A stretch of DNA of 64,000 nt from Tropicimonas marinistellae. Lineage in GTDB: Bacteria > Pseudomonadota > Alphaproteobacteria > Rhodobacterales > Rhodobacteraceae. Under the pieces are notes generated by a model that saw nothing but the letters and a program-made list of their open reading frames with translations, did no database searches and had not been told where the DNA came from. Shown one piece after another: positions 1 through 10,691 of this stretch (position 1 is the first letter of the stretch; each line of letters starts with the position of its first letter). Position numbers and translations under genes: made by a program. The stretch spans positions 372,001 through 436,000 of the forward strand of contig NZ_LNCI01000005.1 in assembly GCF_001509585.1 (NCBI RefSeq). The letters run 5' to 3'.

Positions 1-44
1 TGGGAACACCGCCTCGCCGAACACGCGACCTGAAGGAAGCCTCG

Positions 45-1088
45 ATGAAAACCTTTCCCATGTTCCTGAAGATGACCGGCCGAGAGGTTCTCATCGTCGG
101 CGGCGGCGAACAGGCCGCCCAGAAGACGCGCCTGATGCTGAAGACGGAAGCAAGGGTGACGATCCTTGCGACGGCGTTGGACGACGAGTTGCAGGCACTG
201 GTCGAGAGCGGCCGGATCAGCCATGACCCGGGCCCGATCGGTCCGGAGCGATTTGCCGGCGCGGCCCTCGTCTTCATTGCCACGGGTTGCCCGGGCGCGG
301 ATACCGCGATCCACGCGATGGCCCACCGCGCCGGAGCGCCGGTCAATGTCGTTGACCGCCCGGATCTCTGCGACGCCTTCACACCCTCCATCGTTGACCG
401 CGACCCGGTGGTCGTCGCCATCGGCACCGAGGGGACCGCGCCGGTCCTGGCGCGCCAGATCAAGACGCGGGTCGAGGAGATGCTCGAACCGCGCCTGGGC
501 GATCTTGCGGCAATGGCCGGCCGCCTGCGCGGCGCCGTCGCCCGCGGAGTCCCCCAGGACCGGCGACGGGCCTTCTGGCGGTGGGTGTTCAACGGCGCCC
601 CGCGGCGCCTGCATGCCACCGGCGCGGAGCGCGAAGCCGGTCGGGAGATCAAGGCCGCCATTCACGCTCAGGGCGCCCCGACACAGGACGAAGGCGCCGG
701 TCTCGTCAGCTTCGTCGGCATCGGTCCTGGCGCGCGCGACCTTCTCACCCTGCGGGCCGTGCAGCGTCTGCAAGAGGCCGACGTGATCTTCCACGACCGT
801 CTGGTCGACCCGGACCTGCTCGAAGTCGCCCGGCGCGACGCGGAACGCGTACCCATGGGGGCCGCTCCCGGCGCACTCCGGATGCCGCAGGCGCGAGCGG
901 ACACGGCCGTCGTGATCGCCGCCCGTCAGGGCAAGCGTGTCGTAAGGCTTGTTCCGGGGTGCGACCCGTCGGACTCGGCCGAGTACGAAGGCGCGACGCT
1001 GGCCGGCATCTCCGTTGAACTCGTGCCCGGTGCGGTCGGTGCCCTCACCGCGCCCGATGTCGGCCTGCGCGCCGCCGGGCAAGCCTAG
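45..1088 (+). CDS. cysG: Siroheme synthase-like protein with degenerate methyltransferase half
   Basis: The N-terminal half (about residues 1-210) is a precorrin-2 dehydrogenase/sirohydrochlorin ferrochelatase: a Rossmann start with GGGEQAAQKTRLM near residue 19, then NVVDRPDLCDAFTPSIVDR and IGTEGTAPVLAR. It would oxidise precorrin-2 with NAD and insert iron to make siroheme for sulfite/nitrite reduction. The C-terminal half begins like uroporphyrinogen-III C-methyltransferase (GIGPGARDLLTLRAVQRLQE, then IFHDRLV), but the family's GGDPFVFGRGGEE segment reads GCDPSDSAEYEGA and the protein stops soon after VELVPG. It has 347 residues against about 460 for full-length CysG, so this half is probably inactive and a separate SUMT would be needed. 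An AGGA ribosome site lies 7-8 bases before the ATG. It converges with rnj. Confidence 0.85.
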   Translation: MKTFPMFLKMTGREVLIVGGGEQAAQKTRLMLKTEARVTILATALDDELQALVESGRISHDPGPIGPERFAGAALVFIATGCPGADTAIHAMAHRAGAPVNVVDRPDLCDAFTPSIVDRDPVVVAIGTEGTAPVLARQIKTRVEEMLEPRLGDLAAMAGRLRGAVARGVPQDRRRAFWRWVFNGAPRRLHATGAEREAGREIKAAIHAQGAPTQDEGAGLVSFVGIGPGARDLLTLRAVQRLQEADVIFHDRLVDPDLLEVARRDAERVPMGAAPGALRMPQARADTAVVIAARQGKRVVRLVPGCDPSDSAEYEGATLAGISVELVPGAVGALTAPDVGLRAAGQA

Positions 1089-1114
1089 GACGACCGGTCC
1101 GCGCCTGCCCTGCC

Positions 1115-2785
1115 TTACCCGAGGCGTGAGATGACGACGGTCACTTCCGGCTTCTTGCCGATTTCCTCCACCGCGACCTGACGCACCGCGCGCCGCAGCC
1201 CGCTGTCGAGCTTGTCGTCGTCCACAAGCACCTTGTCATCGGCGCGGGCGAGAAACTGCGCCGTCTCGGCCTCGATAAGATCGACCAGAGGCGACCGCGA
1301 CCGGCCCGTCTCGGCAAGCCCCATGATCTCCGCCCAGGGTTCGCCCAATGGCTCGTCGTCCTCGTCGAGGATCACGTTGAGCATGACATGTCCGTTGAGC
1401 GCCATGCGGATCCGGCCCCGCACCACACCATCGAGCGCACCGATCTTCTGCGTTCCGTCCAGATAGACGCGTCCCGTTTCCACATGCCCGGCCACGCTTG
1501 GCACATCGCCGGTCAGATCCAGCATGGTTCCATTGACCGCCACGGCCGAAGCATAGCCGTTCGCCTCCGCGGCTTCGGCGTGGCGTCGCAGCATCCGGTG
1601 TTCGCCATGCATCGGGATCACCATCTGCGGCTTCATGAGCTGGTGCAGCGCTTCCAGGTCGGGCCGGTTCGCATGGCCCGAGACGTGATAGAGGTTGGAG
1701 CTGTCGTCCACCACGTTCACGCCCTTTTCCGAGAAGGCATTGACGATCCGCAGCACCGACCGCTCGTTGCCCGGAATGGTCTTGGAGGAGAAGAGGAACG
1801 TATCGCCCTCCTTCAGTTCCAGACCGAGGTATTTGCCGCGCGAAAGCTGCGCCGTGGCCGCGCGCCGCTCGCCCTGGCTGCCGGTGACGATGAGCATCAG
1901 GTTGTCCCGGGGCACGTCCTCGGCTTCCTCGTGCGAGATGACCGGCGGGAAATCGGTCAGCACGCCGGTTTCCACCGCCGCCTGTACCATCCGCAGCATC
2001 GCCCGCCCCATCAGGCAGACCGACCGCCCCGCGTCGCGGCCCGCCTCCGCCAGCGTCTTCACCCGCGCGACGTTCGACGCGAATGTGGTGGCCACCATCA
2101 TACCGCTGGAATTGGCCACGAGATCGCGGATGTTCGGGCCAAGCGTGGCTTCCGAGCGCCCCGGGGATTCCACATGAACGTTGGTGCTGTCGCAGACGAG
2201 CGCGCGCACACCGTCTCCGGCGATATCGTGCCAGAGCGCGGCATCGAAAGGTTCCCCCACCACAGGCGCCCCGTCCAGCTTGAAATCGCCGGTATGCACG
2301 ACGCGGCCCGCCGGCGTGCCGATCACCAGACCGGAGCTTTCGGGGATGGAATGCGAAACCGGCAGGAACGACACCGAGAACGGGCCGACCTCCACGGTGT
2401 CCGGGTAGCTGTCGACAACGGTGATCTGTGCCGGGTCGGCGCCGCGTTCCTCCATCTTCCGGCTTGCCAGGTGGCCGGTGAAACGGCGGCAGAACACCGG
2501 CGCGCGCAGCTCGTTCCAGAAATGACCGAGCGCGCCGATATGATCCTCGTGCCCGTGGGTGATGAAGATCGCCTCCAGCTGGTCCGCGCGCTCGATGAGC
2601 CAGGACATGTCGGGAAAGATCAGGTCGATGCCCGGCGTGGTGTCCATGTCCGGAAAGGTCACGCCCAGATCCACGAGGATCAGCCGTTCCTTTCCGGGCT
2701 TGCCCCAGCCGTAGACATAGGCGTTCATGCCCACTTCACCGGCCCCGCCCAGGGGCAGGTAGATCAACCGTTCTTCACCGCTCAT
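1115..2785 (-). CDS. rnj: Ribonuclease J
   Basis: A metallo-beta-lactamase/beta-CASP RNase of 556 residues, the usual length for RNase J. The N-terminus has LPLGGAGEVGMNAYVYG, then the zinc motif HGHEDHIG near residue 75, a second metal ligand region VSHSIPES, and HTGDFKLD. Later come the beta-CASP region and the PMHGEHRM segment near residue 393. The family performs 5'-3' exonucleolytic and endonucleolytic RNA decay and rRNA maturation in the cytoplasm. The stop of coaX lies directly before the start codon (no gap), so rnj is translated from the end of the long nuo-birA-coaX transcript or from an internal promoter I cannot see. Confidence 0.95.
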   Translation of the reverse strand: MSGEERLIYLPLGGAGEVGMNAYVYGWGKPGKERLILVDLGVTFPDMDTTPGIDLIFPDMSWLIERADQLEAIFITHGHEDHIGALGHFWNELRAPVFCRRFTGHLASRKMEERGADPAQITVVDSYPDTVEVGPFSVSFLPVSHSIPESSGLVIGTPAGRVVHTGDFKLDGAPVVGEPFDAALWHDIAGDGVRALVCDSTNVHVESPGRSEATLGPNIRDLVANSSGMMVATTFASNVARVKTLAEAGRDAGRSVCLMGRAMLRMVQAAVETGVLTDFPPVISHEEAEDVPRDNLMLIVTGSQGERRAATAQLSRGKYLGLELKEGDTFLFSSKTIPGNERSVLRIVNAFSEKGVNVVDDSSNLYHVSGHANRPDLEALHQLMKPQMVIPMHGEHRMLRRHAEAAEANGYASAVAVNGTMLDLTGDVPSVAGHVETGRVYLDGTQKIGALDGVVRGRIRMALNGHVMLNVILDEDDEPLGEPWAEIMGLAETGRSRSPLVDLIEAETAQFLARADDKVLVDDDKLDSGLRRAVRQVAVEEIGKKPEVTVVISRLG

Positions 2786-3559
2786 TTACTGGTTTTCCTT
2801 GTTGTAGCGATGGATGACCGTGAGGCCGTGCATCGTCAAATCGTCTTCGATCAGGTCGAACAATACATCGCCCTGCGAGAACAGCGGTGCAAGCCCCCCT
2901 GTCCCGATGATCGTCATCGGCCGGTCGCGCTCCGCCAGGATGCGGTCGCAGATCCCCCGCACCAGCCCGACATAGCCCCAGAAGACACCCGATTGCATGC
3001 AGGCGACGGTGTTGGTGCCGATCACGCGCTGCGGTTTCGTGATGTCCACATGCGGCAGGGCGGCGGCGGCGAGGTGCAACGCCTCAAGGCTGAGGTTCAC
3101 CCCCGGCGCGATCACCCCGCCGATATAGGCGCCATCCTTGGAGACCACGTCGAAGGTCGTCGCGGTGCCGAAATCCACCACCACCAGGTCGCCGCCGTGC
3201 CGGTCGAAGGCGCCGGCGGTGTTCACCAGCCGGTCCGGTCCGACCTGCGCCGAGCGGTCCACCCGCGGCGGGTTCGGCAACAGGCAATCGGGCTTGCCGA
3301 CCACGAGCGGCCGGCAGTTGAAATACCGGTCGGCCAGCACGCGCAGGTTGAAGACCACGCGCGGCACGGTGGAGGAGATGATCACCTCGTCGATGTCCAC
3401 CGACAGCCCGTGGTGTTCCATCAGCGTGGAGAACCAGACGAAGTACTGGTCCGCCGTGCGCTGGTGTTCCGTCGCCGTCCGCAGCGTGGTCAGGAACTTC
3501 GTCCCGTCCCAGACCGAGAAAACGGTGTTGGTATTGCCGGTGTCGATACAGAGGAGCAT
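2786..3559 (-). CDS. coaX: Type III pantothenate kinase
   Basis: Catalyses the first step of coenzyme A synthesis, phosphorylating pantothenate. Family signatures are in order: the N-terminal phosphate loop DTGNTNTVFSVWDG (about residues 6-19), VGPDRLVNTAGAF near residue 107, the conserved acidic VVDFGTATTFDVV, then GGVIAPGVNLSLEAL and IIGTGG near residue 215. At 257 residues it matches the CoaX family, which is insensitive to CoA feedback and to pantothenate antimetabolites. It lies between birA (118-base gap upstream) and rnj (adjacent). The order nuoN-birA-coaX-rnj is a familiar arrangement in Rhodobacteraceae. Confidence 0.95.
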   Translation of the reverse strand: MLLCIDTGNTNTVFSVWDGTKFLTTLRTATEHQRTADQYFVWFSTLMEHHGLSVDIDEVIISSTVPRVVFNLRVLADRYFNCRPLVVGKPDCLLPNPPRVDRSAQVGPDRLVNTAGAFDRHGGDLVVVDFGTATTFDVVSKDGAYIGGVIAPGVNLSLEALHLAAAALPHVDITKPQRVIGTNTVACMQSGVFWGYVGLVRGICDRILAERDRPMTIIGTGGLAPLFSQGDVLFDLIEDDLTMHGLTVIHRYNKENQ

Positions 3560-3677
3560 GGCGCGGATCCGGTCGGTTGCGTCGCGGCGGGTTTGAAGCC
3601 TTTCGGCTTCAATGCCTTCGGCGAGGATATTTGTCGACAGAAGAAGTCAAGGCAGCGCTCCCTGGTCCGGCCTGGGT

Positions 3678-4466
3678 CTAGAAGTGAATGTCGGCGGCGG
3701 GAATGGCGCGCCGGCCGGTGGATGTGGACAGGACGATGTTGCCCGTTGCATCGATCGTTTCGAATGTGCCGGTGACATCTCCGGACGCCATCCGCGCGGT
3801 GACCCTTTGCCCGAGGCGCGCGGCGCGGGCGAGCCAGGCTTCCCGGACGGGGGCGAAACCGTAGGTCGCAAGCTGGGACTCGTAGCGCGCATAGGCCGGC
3901 GCGAGCAGGTCCAGGAATTCCTCCGGCGTCACGGCGGCACCGGTCTCTGCCAGGAGAGACACCGGGCGCAGCGCGCCCTCCTCCACCTGCGCGGCCGACG
4001 GGGCCGTGGCGAGGTTCACGCCGATGCCGATGGAGAGGAAGCCCACGTCGCCGCCCTGCGCGGCGGATTCCAGCAGGATCCCCGCCACCTTGCCGCCATT
4101 CAGAAGCACGTCGTTGGGCCATTTGAGCGCGAATGGCTCCGCGCGGCCCGTGACCGCGACGAAGGTATCGAAGAGCGCCAGTGCCGCGACGAAGCTGCGC
4201 AGGGCCGCGTCCGGGGCCTCGAGCTGCGGGCGCATCACCAGCGTGGCGGCGAAGTTGCCGGCCGGGTTCGCCCAGGCGCGTCCGCGGCGCCCGCGGGCGT
4301 CGGACTGGTGGAGCGCGAGAATCCACGTCGGGCCGGAGATGCTACCGGCGCGGCGCGCGGCCTCGGCCATGGTGCTGTCCACGCTGGGAAGCACCAGGCG
4401 GTCATAGCCGGCCGGCCAGGCCTCAGTTGACGACAAGGGAGGCCGCTGCATTGGCCGCGAGGCCAT
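3678..4466 (-). CDS. birA: Biotin--[acetyl-CoA carboxylase] ligase
   Basis: Attaches biotin to carrier domains such as AccB and the LiuD product in this window. It has the catalytic/adenylate loop [13 protein letters not shown] (about residues 54-66), then [18 protein letters not shown] and a C-terminal SH3-like segment with [11 protein letters not shown]. There is no N-terminal winged-helix, so unlike the E. coli protein it should not be a repressor. The ATG at 4466 overlaps the end of nuoN by 44 bases. A TTG at 4436 would cut the overlap to 14 bases and may be the true start, since the conserved sequence begins only at [11 protein letters not shown]. Confidence 0.93.
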   Translation of the reverse strand: MASRPMQRPPLSSTEAWPAGYDRLVLPSVDSTMAEAARRAGSISGPTWILALHQSDARGRRGRAWANPAGNFAATLVMRPQLEAPDAALRSFVAALALFDTFVAVTGRAEPFALKWPNDVLLNGGKVAGILLESAAQGGDVGFLSIGIGVNLATAPSAAQVEEGALRPVSLLAETGAAVTPEEFLDLLAPAYARYESQLATYGFAPVREAWLARAARLGQRVTARMASGDVTGTFETIDATGNIVLSTSTGRRAIPAADIHF

Positions 4467-5868
4467 CCACGCCGAACAGGTTGATCACCCCCACGACCAT
4501 GATCGCGGCACTGGCCACCAGGACGACCCACTGGGCCGGGCTCATCGACCCGTCGATCTGTTCGGCCTCTTCGGAGCCGAAGTACATGTAGTAGACGATC
4601 CGCAGATAGTAGAAGGCGGAGATGACCGAGCCCACCGCGCCCAATGCGGCCACCCAGACGAGGCCCGCGTCGAGCGCCGCGGCGAGCACCGCGAACTTGC
4701 CGAAGAACCCCACGAGCGGCGGCACCCCGGCGAGGCTGAAGAGCAGCACCAGCATGGCGAGCGCCGTCACCGGTTCCTTGCGGCTAAGGAGCGAGACGCC
4801 TTCGATCCGCGTCACGTGCTGACCCTCCCGCTCCATCGACAGGATGAAGGCGAAGGTCCCGATATTCATCGTGACGTAGATCGCCATGTAGATCAGCATC
4901 GCGGAGACACCGCGCTCCGTGCCGGCGGCGAGCCCGATCAGCGCGAAGCCCATGTGGGAGATCGAGGAATAGGCCATCAGCCGCTTGATGTCCCGCTGGC
5001 CGATCCCCGCGATCGCGCCGAGGAAGACCGACAGCACCGCGACCAGCGCGACGATCTGCTGCCAGTCCGCGACCGCATCGCCGAAGGCGTCGTGCATGGC
5101 GCGGGCGAACATCGCCATTGCCGCCATCTTCGGCGCGGAGGCGAAGAAGGCGGTGACCGGTGTCGGCGAGCCCTCGTAGACATCCGGCGTCCACATGTGG
5201 AAGGGCACTGCGGAGACCTTGAAGGCAAGGCCGGAGATCATGAAGGTCAGGCCGAGCAGCAGGCCGAAGCCCACATGGCCATCGGTCGCGGCGGCATAGA
5301 TATCCCTGAAGACGGTGGAGCCGGCATAGCCGTAGGTGAGCGAGGCACCGTAGAGCAGCAGGCCCGAGGAGAGCGCGCCGAGGATGAAGTATTTCAGGCC
5401 CGCCTCGGTGGATTTCAGGCTGTCGCGGCGGATCGCGGCGACGACATAGAGCGAGAGCGATTGCAGCTCCAGCCCCATGTAGAGGGTGATCAGGTCGCCC
5501 GCCGACACCATCACCATCATGCCGATGGAGGCGAGCGTGATGAGGATCGGGTATTCGAAGTGCATCGCGCCGCGCCGGGTGAAGAAGCCTTCGGAAAGGA
5601 TCAGCACCACGGCGCCTGCGAGCAAGAGGGTTACCTTGGCGAAACGCGCGAAGGCATCGTCCACGAACATGCCGCCGAAGGCCACATGCGTGGTTCCACC
5701 CGCCAGCGCGATCCAGACAGCCACGGCAACGAAGACCGCCGCCGTCAGCCAGCAGAGCAGTGGCGCGGTATCGTCCTTGCCCGTCCAGACCGCACCAAGC
5801 AGCGCCACCATGGCGTAGAGGGCGAGGAAGACCTCGGGCAGGATGATTGCAAGATCGGTCGAGGTCAT
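4423..5868 (-). CDS. nuoN: NADH-quinone oxidoreductase subunit N
   Basis: An antiporter-like membrane subunit of complex I with 481 residues and about 14 predicted hydrophobic segments. Characteristic stretches are [17 protein letters not shown] (with the essential glutamate of TM5), [19 protein letters not shown] near residue 225, and [16 protein letters not shown] near residue 290, which carry the conserved lysines and histidines of the proton channel. It sits in the cytoplasmic membrane and takes part in proton pumping. It starts 1 base after the nuoM stop and is the last nuo structural gene. Confidence 0.97.
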   Translation of the reverse strand: MTSTDLAIILPEVFLALYAMVALLGAVWTGKDDTAPLLCWLTAAVFVAVAVWIALAGGTTHVAFGGMFVDDAFARFAKVTLLLAGAVVLILSEGFFTRRGAMHFEYPILITLASIGMMVMVSAGDLITLYMGLELQSLSLYVVAAIRRDSLKSTEAGLKYFILGALSSGLLLYGASLTYGYAGSTVFRDIYAAATDGHVGFGLLLGLTFMISGLAFKVSAVPFHMWTPDVYEGSPTPVTAFFASAPKMAAMAMFARAMHDAFGDAVADWQQIVALVAVLSVFLGAIAGIGQRDIKRLMAYSSISHMGFALIGLAAGTERGVSAMLIYMAIYVTMNIGTFAFILSMEREGQHVTRIEGVSLLSRKEPVTALAMLVLLFSLAGVPPLVGFFGKFAVLAAALDAGLVWVAALGAVGSVISAFYYLRIVYYMYFGSEEAEQIDGSMSPAQWVVLVASAAIMVVGVINLFGVDGLAANAAASLVVN

Positions 5869-5869
5869 C

Positions 5870-7420
5870 TCAGTGGTCTCCGGCCAGGGCCAGTTCGGTG
5901 GCGGGCGTGTAATCGTTCAGGGCAACCTCGTACTGGCCGATCAGATGTTCGACCGAGGGACCGATGACATCGGTCACGAGCGCGGGATAGACGCCCAGCA
6001 GAAGGGTCATGACGACCAGCGGCGCGAAGATCGCCTTCTCGCGTCCGGTCATGTCCTTGATGGTCTTGAGGCTCTCCTTGATCAGATCGCCCAGCATCAC
6101 CCGGCGGTAGAGCCAGAGCGCATAGCCGGCGGAGAAGATCACGCCGGAGGTCGCCACGAGCGCCACCCAGGTATTGACCTGGAAGATCGCCATCAGGGTG
6201 AGGAATTCGCCGATGAAGCCGGAGGTGCCCGGCAGGCCCACATTGGCCATGGTGAAGAGCATGAAGATCAGCGCGTAAACCGGCATCCGCACCATCAATC
6301 CGCCGTAGGCCGCGATGTCGCGGGTGTGCATCCGGTCGTAGACGACGCCGACGATGAGGAAGAGCGCGCCGGAGACGAAGCCGTGGCTGAGCATCTGGAA
6401 GATGGCGCCGTCGAGCCCCTGCTGGTTCACCGTGAAGATCCCCATGGTGACATAGCCCATGTGCGCGACCGAGGAATAGGCGATGAGCTTCTTCATGTCT
6501 TCCTGCGCCAGCGCCACGAGGGAGGCATAGACGATGGCGATGGCCGAAAGCCAGAAGACGAAGGTGGACATGACCTCCGAACCCACCGGGAACATCGGCA
6601 GGGAGAAGCGCAGGAAGCCGTAGCCGCCCATCTTCAGCAGCACCGCGGCCAGGATCACCGAGCCTGCGGTGGGCGCCTGCACGTGGGCGTCCGGCAGCCA
6701 GGTGTGGACCGGCCACATGGGCATCTTCACCGCGAAGGAGGCGAAGAAGGCGAGGAACAGCAGCGTCTGCATGCCGCCGACGATCTGGATGCCCAGGACC
6801 GGGAAGGTTTCCGATGCAAAGGTGTGCATCATCAGCGACGGGATGTCGGTGGTACCGGCGTCGACATACATGGCGATCATTGCCACCAGCATCAGCAGCG
6901 AGCCGAGGAAGGTGTAGAGGAAGAACTTGAAGGCCGCGTAGATCCGGTCCTTGCCGCCCCAGATGCCGATGATCAGGAACATCGGGATCAGCCCGCCCTC
7001 GAAGAAGAGGTAGAAGAGCACGAGGTCCAGCGCGGTGAAGACACCCAGCATGAGCGTTTCCAGCACCAGGAAGGCGATCATGTATTCCTTCACCCGCACC
7101 TTCACCTCCCAGCAGGCGGCGATGGTGATCGGCATCAGGAAGGTCGTCAGCATCACGAAGAGGATCGAGATGCCGTCCACGCCCATCTTGTACTTCAGCC
7201 CGAGCAGCCATTCGCGCTCCTCGACGAACTGGAAATCGGTATTCGACGGGTCGAACCCGAAGAGCAGGAAGAGCGAGATGAAGAGCGTCGCCGTGGTGGC
7301 GATGAGCGCCAGCCACTTGGCGTTGCGTTGCGCCGCCTCGTCCTCGCCCTTCAGGAACAGCGCCAGGATCAGCGCCGCGATCAGCGGCAGGAAGGTGATG
7401 ATGGAGATCAGGTTCTGCAT
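5870..7420 (-). CDS. nuoM: NADH-quinone oxidoreductase subunit M
   Basis: The second antiporter-like subunit, 516 residues from the chosen ATG at 7420 ([17 protein letters not shown]). The reading frame is open much further upstream, but that part only shadows nuoL. Motifs include [17 protein letters not shown] (the TM5 glutamate), [19 protein letters not shown] and [16 protein letters not shown]. It is multi-spanning throughout. The start lies 5 bases after the nuoL stop, so the two are translationally close. Confidence 0.97.
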   Translation of the reverse strand: MQNLISIITFLPLIAALILALFLKGEDEAAQRNAKWLALIATTATLFISLFLLFGFDPSNTDFQFVEEREWLLGLKYKMGVDGISILFVMLTTFLMPITIAACWEVKVRVKEYMIAFLVLETLMLGVFTALDLVLFYLFFEGGLIPMFLIIGIWGGKDRIYAAFKFFLYTFLGSLLMLVAMIAMYVDAGTTDIPSLMMHTFASETFPVLGIQIVGGMQTLLFLAFFASFAVKMPMWPVHTWLPDAHVQAPTAGSVILAAVLLKMGGYGFLRFSLPMFPVGSEVMSTFVFWLSAIAIVYASLVALAQEDMKKLIAYSSVAHMGYVTMGIFTVNQQGLDGAIFQMLSHGFVSGALFLIVGVVYDRMHTRDIAAYGGLMVRMPVYALIFMLFTMANVGLPGTSGFIGEFLTLMAIFQVNTWVALVATSGVIFSAGYALWLYRRVMLGDLIKESLKTIKDMTGREKAIFAPLVVMTLLLGVYPALVTDVIGPSVEHLIGQYEVALNDYTPATELALAGDH

Positions 7421-7425
7421 GGCTC

Positions 7426-9615
7426 TCAGTTCCCCGCGATCGTCATCCAGGTGACGAGGACGACGATGCCCAGCACCATGGCGAAGGCGTAGTGGAAGAG
7501 GTATCCGCTCTGCGCCCGTCCGGCGAGGCGCGTGAAATAGGGGATGATCCCCATGGCGAGCCCGTTGATCGCCCCGTCGATGGTCGCACCGTCGCCCTTC
7601 TTCCACAGCAGCCGGCCAAGCGCCCGGACCGGGTTGACGAAGACCGCATCGTAGATCTCGTCGAAGTACCACTTGTTGAGCAGGAAGAGGTAGAGCGGCT
7701 TCTGGTTCTCCGCGAGCTTCGCGGGAAGCTCCGGCTTGCGGATATAGAAGAGGTACGCAAGGCCGAGGCCGAGCAACATGGCGATGAACGGCGAGACCTT
7801 CACCCAGGCCGGCGCGGCGTGCGCATCGTCGAGCACGTGGTTGTCGGGCGCGAAATAGATCGCCCCCTCGCCCGGACGCCCGCCGAAGGCCGCATGATGC
7901 TCTCCGTCGGCGGCATGGTCGTCGCCGTGATCCGCGGCGGCCTCGGTCGCATGTTCGTCCTCGTGGGCGGTCGCAGCGGCGTCGCCATGCGCGGCCTCCG
8001 CCGTCCCGTCGGCCATGTGCTCGTCGTGGGTCGCCTCCGTGTGGCCCTCCATGGACGCCTCGGCGTGAACCTCGCCGGCCAGCGGAATGCCGTAGAACTT
8101 CGCCACCTTGTCGGTGTGGCCGAAGAAGGACCCGTACCACAGCATGCCGGAGAAGATCGCCCCCGCGGCCAGCACGTAGAGCGGGATCAGCATGACCCGC
8201 GGGCTCTCATGGGCATGCTCGTGGGTGTGCTTGTCGCCCCGCGCCTCGCCGTGGAAGGTCAGGAACATCAACCGCCAGGAGTAGAAGGAGGTCATCAGCG
8301 CCGCGACGACCAGCGCCCAGAAGGCAAAGCCGGAGGCCGTCGTACCGCCCGCCCAGGCGCTTTCGATGATCGCGTCCTTGGACAGGAACCCGGCGAAACC
8401 GATCGAGGTGAGCGGGATGCCGACCCCGGTGATCGCCAGCGTGCCGATCATCATGATCCAGTAGGTCACCGGGAACTTGCCCTTGAGCGCGCCATAGTTC
8501 CGCATGTCCTGCTCGTGGTGCATCCCGTGGATCACGGAGCCCGCGCCGAGGAACAGCATGGCCTTGAAGAAGGCGTGCGTCAGAAGGTGGAACATCGCGG
8601 CCGAGTACATGCCGACGCCGGCGGCCACGAACATGTAGCCAAGCTGCGAACAGGTCGAATAGGCGATGACACGCTTGATGTCGTTCTGCACCAGCCCCAC
8701 CGTCGCCGCGAAGAAGGCGGTGATGGCGCCGATATAGACGATCACCGTGGCCGCGCCCGGCGCGAATTCGATCAGCGGCGACATGCGGCAGACAAGGAAG
8801 ACGCCCGCCGTCACCATCGTCGCGGCGTGGATCAGCGCGGAAACCGGGGTCGGGCCTTCCATGGCGTCCGGCAACCAGGTGTGCAGCAGGAACTGCGCCG
8901 ACTTGCCCATGGCACCCACGAAGAGCAGGAAGGCCAGCAGGTTGGCCGCGTTCCAATCGGTCCAGAGGAAGGAGATGGAGGTCTCGGCCAGTTCCGGCGC
9001 GGCGGCGAAAACATCGTCCAGCGCCACGGAATCGACCATGAAGAACAGCCCGGCGATGCCGAGCGCGAAGCCGAAATCGCCCACGCGGTTGACGATGAAC
9101 GCCTTCATCGCCGCCTCGCCCGCGCTCTCCTTCTTGTAGTAGAAGCCGATCAGCAGGTAGGAGGCGAGACCCACGCCCTCCCAGCCGAAGAACATCTGCA
9201 CGAGGTTGTCCGCCGTCACCAGCGCCAGCATCGCGAAGGTGAAGAGCGACAGGAACGCGAAGAAGCGGGCACGGTACGGCTCGTCCTCCGGGAAGGCGCT
9301 GTCATGCGCCATGTAGCCGAAGCTGTAGAGGTGGACGAAGGCCGAGACGGTGGTCACTACGACGAGCATGATCGCCGTCAGCCGGTCGAGCCGGATCGCC
9401 CAGTCGGCCACCAGCGACCCGCTGTCGATCCAGCGCATGATGGTGATGTGTTCGGTCACGCCGTCATGGGTGAAGAACACGATCCAACTCAGAAAGAAGG
9501 ACAGGAACAGCAGCGACGTTGCGGTGATCTGACCGGCCTTCTCGCCGATGACCCGCCAGAAGAAACCGCAGATGATGGCGCCGATCAGCGGGGCAAAGAG
9601 GATGATGGTTGCCAT
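7426..9615 (-). CDS. nuoL: NADH-quinone oxidoreductase subunit L with His-rich insert
   Basis: The distal proton-pumping subunit, 729 residues, longer than the 613-residue E. coli protein. Core motifs are [19 protein letters not shown] near residue 147, [19 protein letters not shown] and [14 protein letters not shown]. The lateral helix and final membrane anchor are retained at the C-terminus. Between the last core helices and the lateral helix (about residues 513-580) lies a low-complexity insert rich in His, Ala, Asp and Glu (11 histidines). A shorter run, HTHEHAHE, precedes it. The insert explains the extra length. It could bind metal or simply be a tolerated loop. Confidence 0.97.
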   Translation of the reverse strand: MATIILFAPLIGAIICGFFWRVIGEKAGQITATSLLFLSFFLSWIVFFTHDGVTEHITIMRWIDSGSLVADWAIRLDRLTAIMLVVVTTVSAFVHLYSFGYMAHDSAFPEDEPYRARFFAFLSLFTFAMLALVTADNLVQMFFGWEGVGLASYLLIGFYYKKESAGEAAMKAFIVNRVGDFGFALGIAGLFFMVDSVALDDVFAAAPELAETSISFLWTDWNAANLLAFLLFVGAMGKSAQFLLHTWLPDAMEGPTPVSALIHAATMVTAGVFLVCRMSPLIEFAPGAATVIVYIGAITAFFAATVGLVQNDIKRVIAYSTCSQLGYMFVAAGVGMYSAAMFHLLTHAFFKAMLFLGAGSVIHGMHHEQDMRNYGALKGKFPVTYWIMMIGTLAITGVGIPLTSIGFAGFLSKDAIIESAWAGGTTASGFAFWALVVAALMTSFYSWRLMFLTFHGEARGDKHTHEHAHESPRVMLIPLYVLAAGAIFSGMLWYGSFFGHTDKVAKFYGIPLAGEVHAEASMEGHTEATHDEHMADGTAEAAHGDAAATAHEDEHATEAAADHGDDHAADGEHHAAFGGRPGEGAIYFAPDNHVLDDAHAAPAWVKVSPFIAMLLGLGLAYLFYIRKPELPAKLAENQKPLYLFLLNKWYFDEIYDAVFVNPVRALGRLLWKKGDGATIDGAINGLAMGIIPYFTRLAGRAQSGYLFHYAFAMVLGIVVLVTWMTIAGN

Positions 9616-9620
9616 GTGCC

Positions 9621-9926
9621 TCAGCCCTTCATGTTATTGATGTCTTCCACCGCGATGGTGCCGCGGTTGCGGAAGAAACAGACGAGGATCGCAAGCCCGA
9701 TGGCGGCCTCGGCTGCGGCGACGGTCAGCACGAAAAGCGTGAAGACCTGCCCCGTGAGATCGCCGAGAAAAGACGAGAAGGCGACGAGGTTGATATTGAC
9801 CGAGAGCAGCACCAGTTCGATCGACATCAGGATGATGATCACGTTCTTCCGGTTCAGGAAGATGCCGAAAATGCCGATGACGAAAAGCGTCGCGGCCACG
9901 GCCAGGTATTGTTCCAGTTGAACCAT
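9621..9926 (-). CDS. nuoK: NADH-quinone oxidoreductase subunit K
   Basis: A small membrane subunit, 101 residues, the normal length, with three hydrophobic helices. The second helix holds the conserved glutamate in [18 protein letters not shown] (about residues 30-47) and a further conserved glutamate lies in [11 protein letters not shown]. It belongs to the membrane arm next to NuoJ and NuoA. It ends 5 bases before nuoL. The 136-base GC-rich stretch between nuoJ and nuoK contains no gene I can support. Confidence 0.97.
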   Translation of the reverse strand: MVQLEQYLAVAATLFVIGIFGIFLNRKNVIIILMSIELVLLSVNINLVAFSSFLGDLTGQVFTLFVLTVAAAEAAIGLAILVCFFRNRGTIAVEDINNMKG

Positions 9927-10062
9927 GCGCGGTCCCTCGATCCTTGTCCCCGCCCTTGGCGGGCGTCCTTGTCTTCGCCCACTGCGGGGCGCCGTGCGTT
10001 GCGCCGTCTCGCGGCGCTTCGTAACGAATTCCGGGCCGCGCGGTGCGGCCCGCCCAGTCCCT

Positions 10063-10686
10063 TTACTCCGCCAGGCCCTGCCCCGGCTTGATGTCCTTCA
10101 GCTCCATCGTCTTGGCCGGATCGCGGTACATCTGGGCGAGGATGTCCTGCCGCTTGATGTCCTTGCGGTGGCGCATCGTCAGCACGATGGCGCCGATCAT
10201 GGCCACCAGGAGGATCAGGCCCGCCAGCTGGAAGAGCACGAAGTACTTGTCGTAGAGCAACAGCCCGAGCGCGGCCGTGTTATGGTCCCCTGCCCCCTCG
10301 GGCGTGGCCATCGGCGCATCGAGCATTTCCACGCCGCCGCCGATTTCCCAGGCGCCGAAGGCCATGGCAAGCTGCATGATCAGCACCAGGCCGATCAGAG
10401 CGGCCAGCGGCAGCCCCTTGGCCATTTCCGCCCGCAATTCGGCGAAATCCACGTCGAGCATCATGACGACGAAGAGGAACAGCACCGCCACCGCGCCCAC
10501 GTAGACGATGATCAGCAGCATGGCGACGAACTCCGCCCCCAGCAGCACCATCAGCCCGGCCCCGGACAGGAACGACAGGATCAGCCACAGCACCGAATGC
10601 ACCGGGCTCTTGGAAATCACCGTGAAGATACCGCCAACGAGCAGCGTCAGCGCGAAGAGGTAGAATACGAACTGCACGACGGTCAT
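10063..10686 (-). CDS. nuoJ: NADH-quinone oxidoreductase subunit J
   Basis: A membrane-arm subunit of 207 residues from the ATG at 10686 ([16 protein letters not shown]). Upstream in-frame sequence is shadow of other genes. The third helix shows [18 protein letters not shown] (about residues 60-77), the pi-bulge helix region thought to couple quinone chemistry to pumping. A soluble C-terminal tail with [11 protein letters not shown] follows. It begins 5 bases after the stop of the carboxymuconolactone-decarboxylase-like gene. Confidence 0.95.
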   Translation of the reverse strand: MTVVQFVFYLFALTLLVGGIFTVISKSPVHSVLWLILSFLSGAGLMVLLGAEFVAMLLIIVYVGAVAVLFLFVVMMLDVDFAELRAEMAKGLPLAALIGLVLIMQLAMAFGAWEIGGGVEMLDAPMATPEGAGDHNTAALGLLLYDKYFVLFQLAGLILLVAMIGAIVLTMRHRKDIKRQDILAQMYRDPAKTMELKDIKPGQGLAE

Positions 10687-10691
10687 GGGGT

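Noticed and set aside
1388-3775. A 795-codon plus-strand frame opposite rnj and coaX
   Set aside because: Antisense shadow: the high G/C third positions of the real genes suppress stops on the other strand. The translation is His/Arg/Gly-rich with no motifs.
7492-9921. An 809-codon plus-strand frame opposite nuoL and nuoK
   Set aside because: Antisense to strongly conserved nuoL. It consists of His/Glu/Arg-rich low-complexity sequence and mirrors codon bias.
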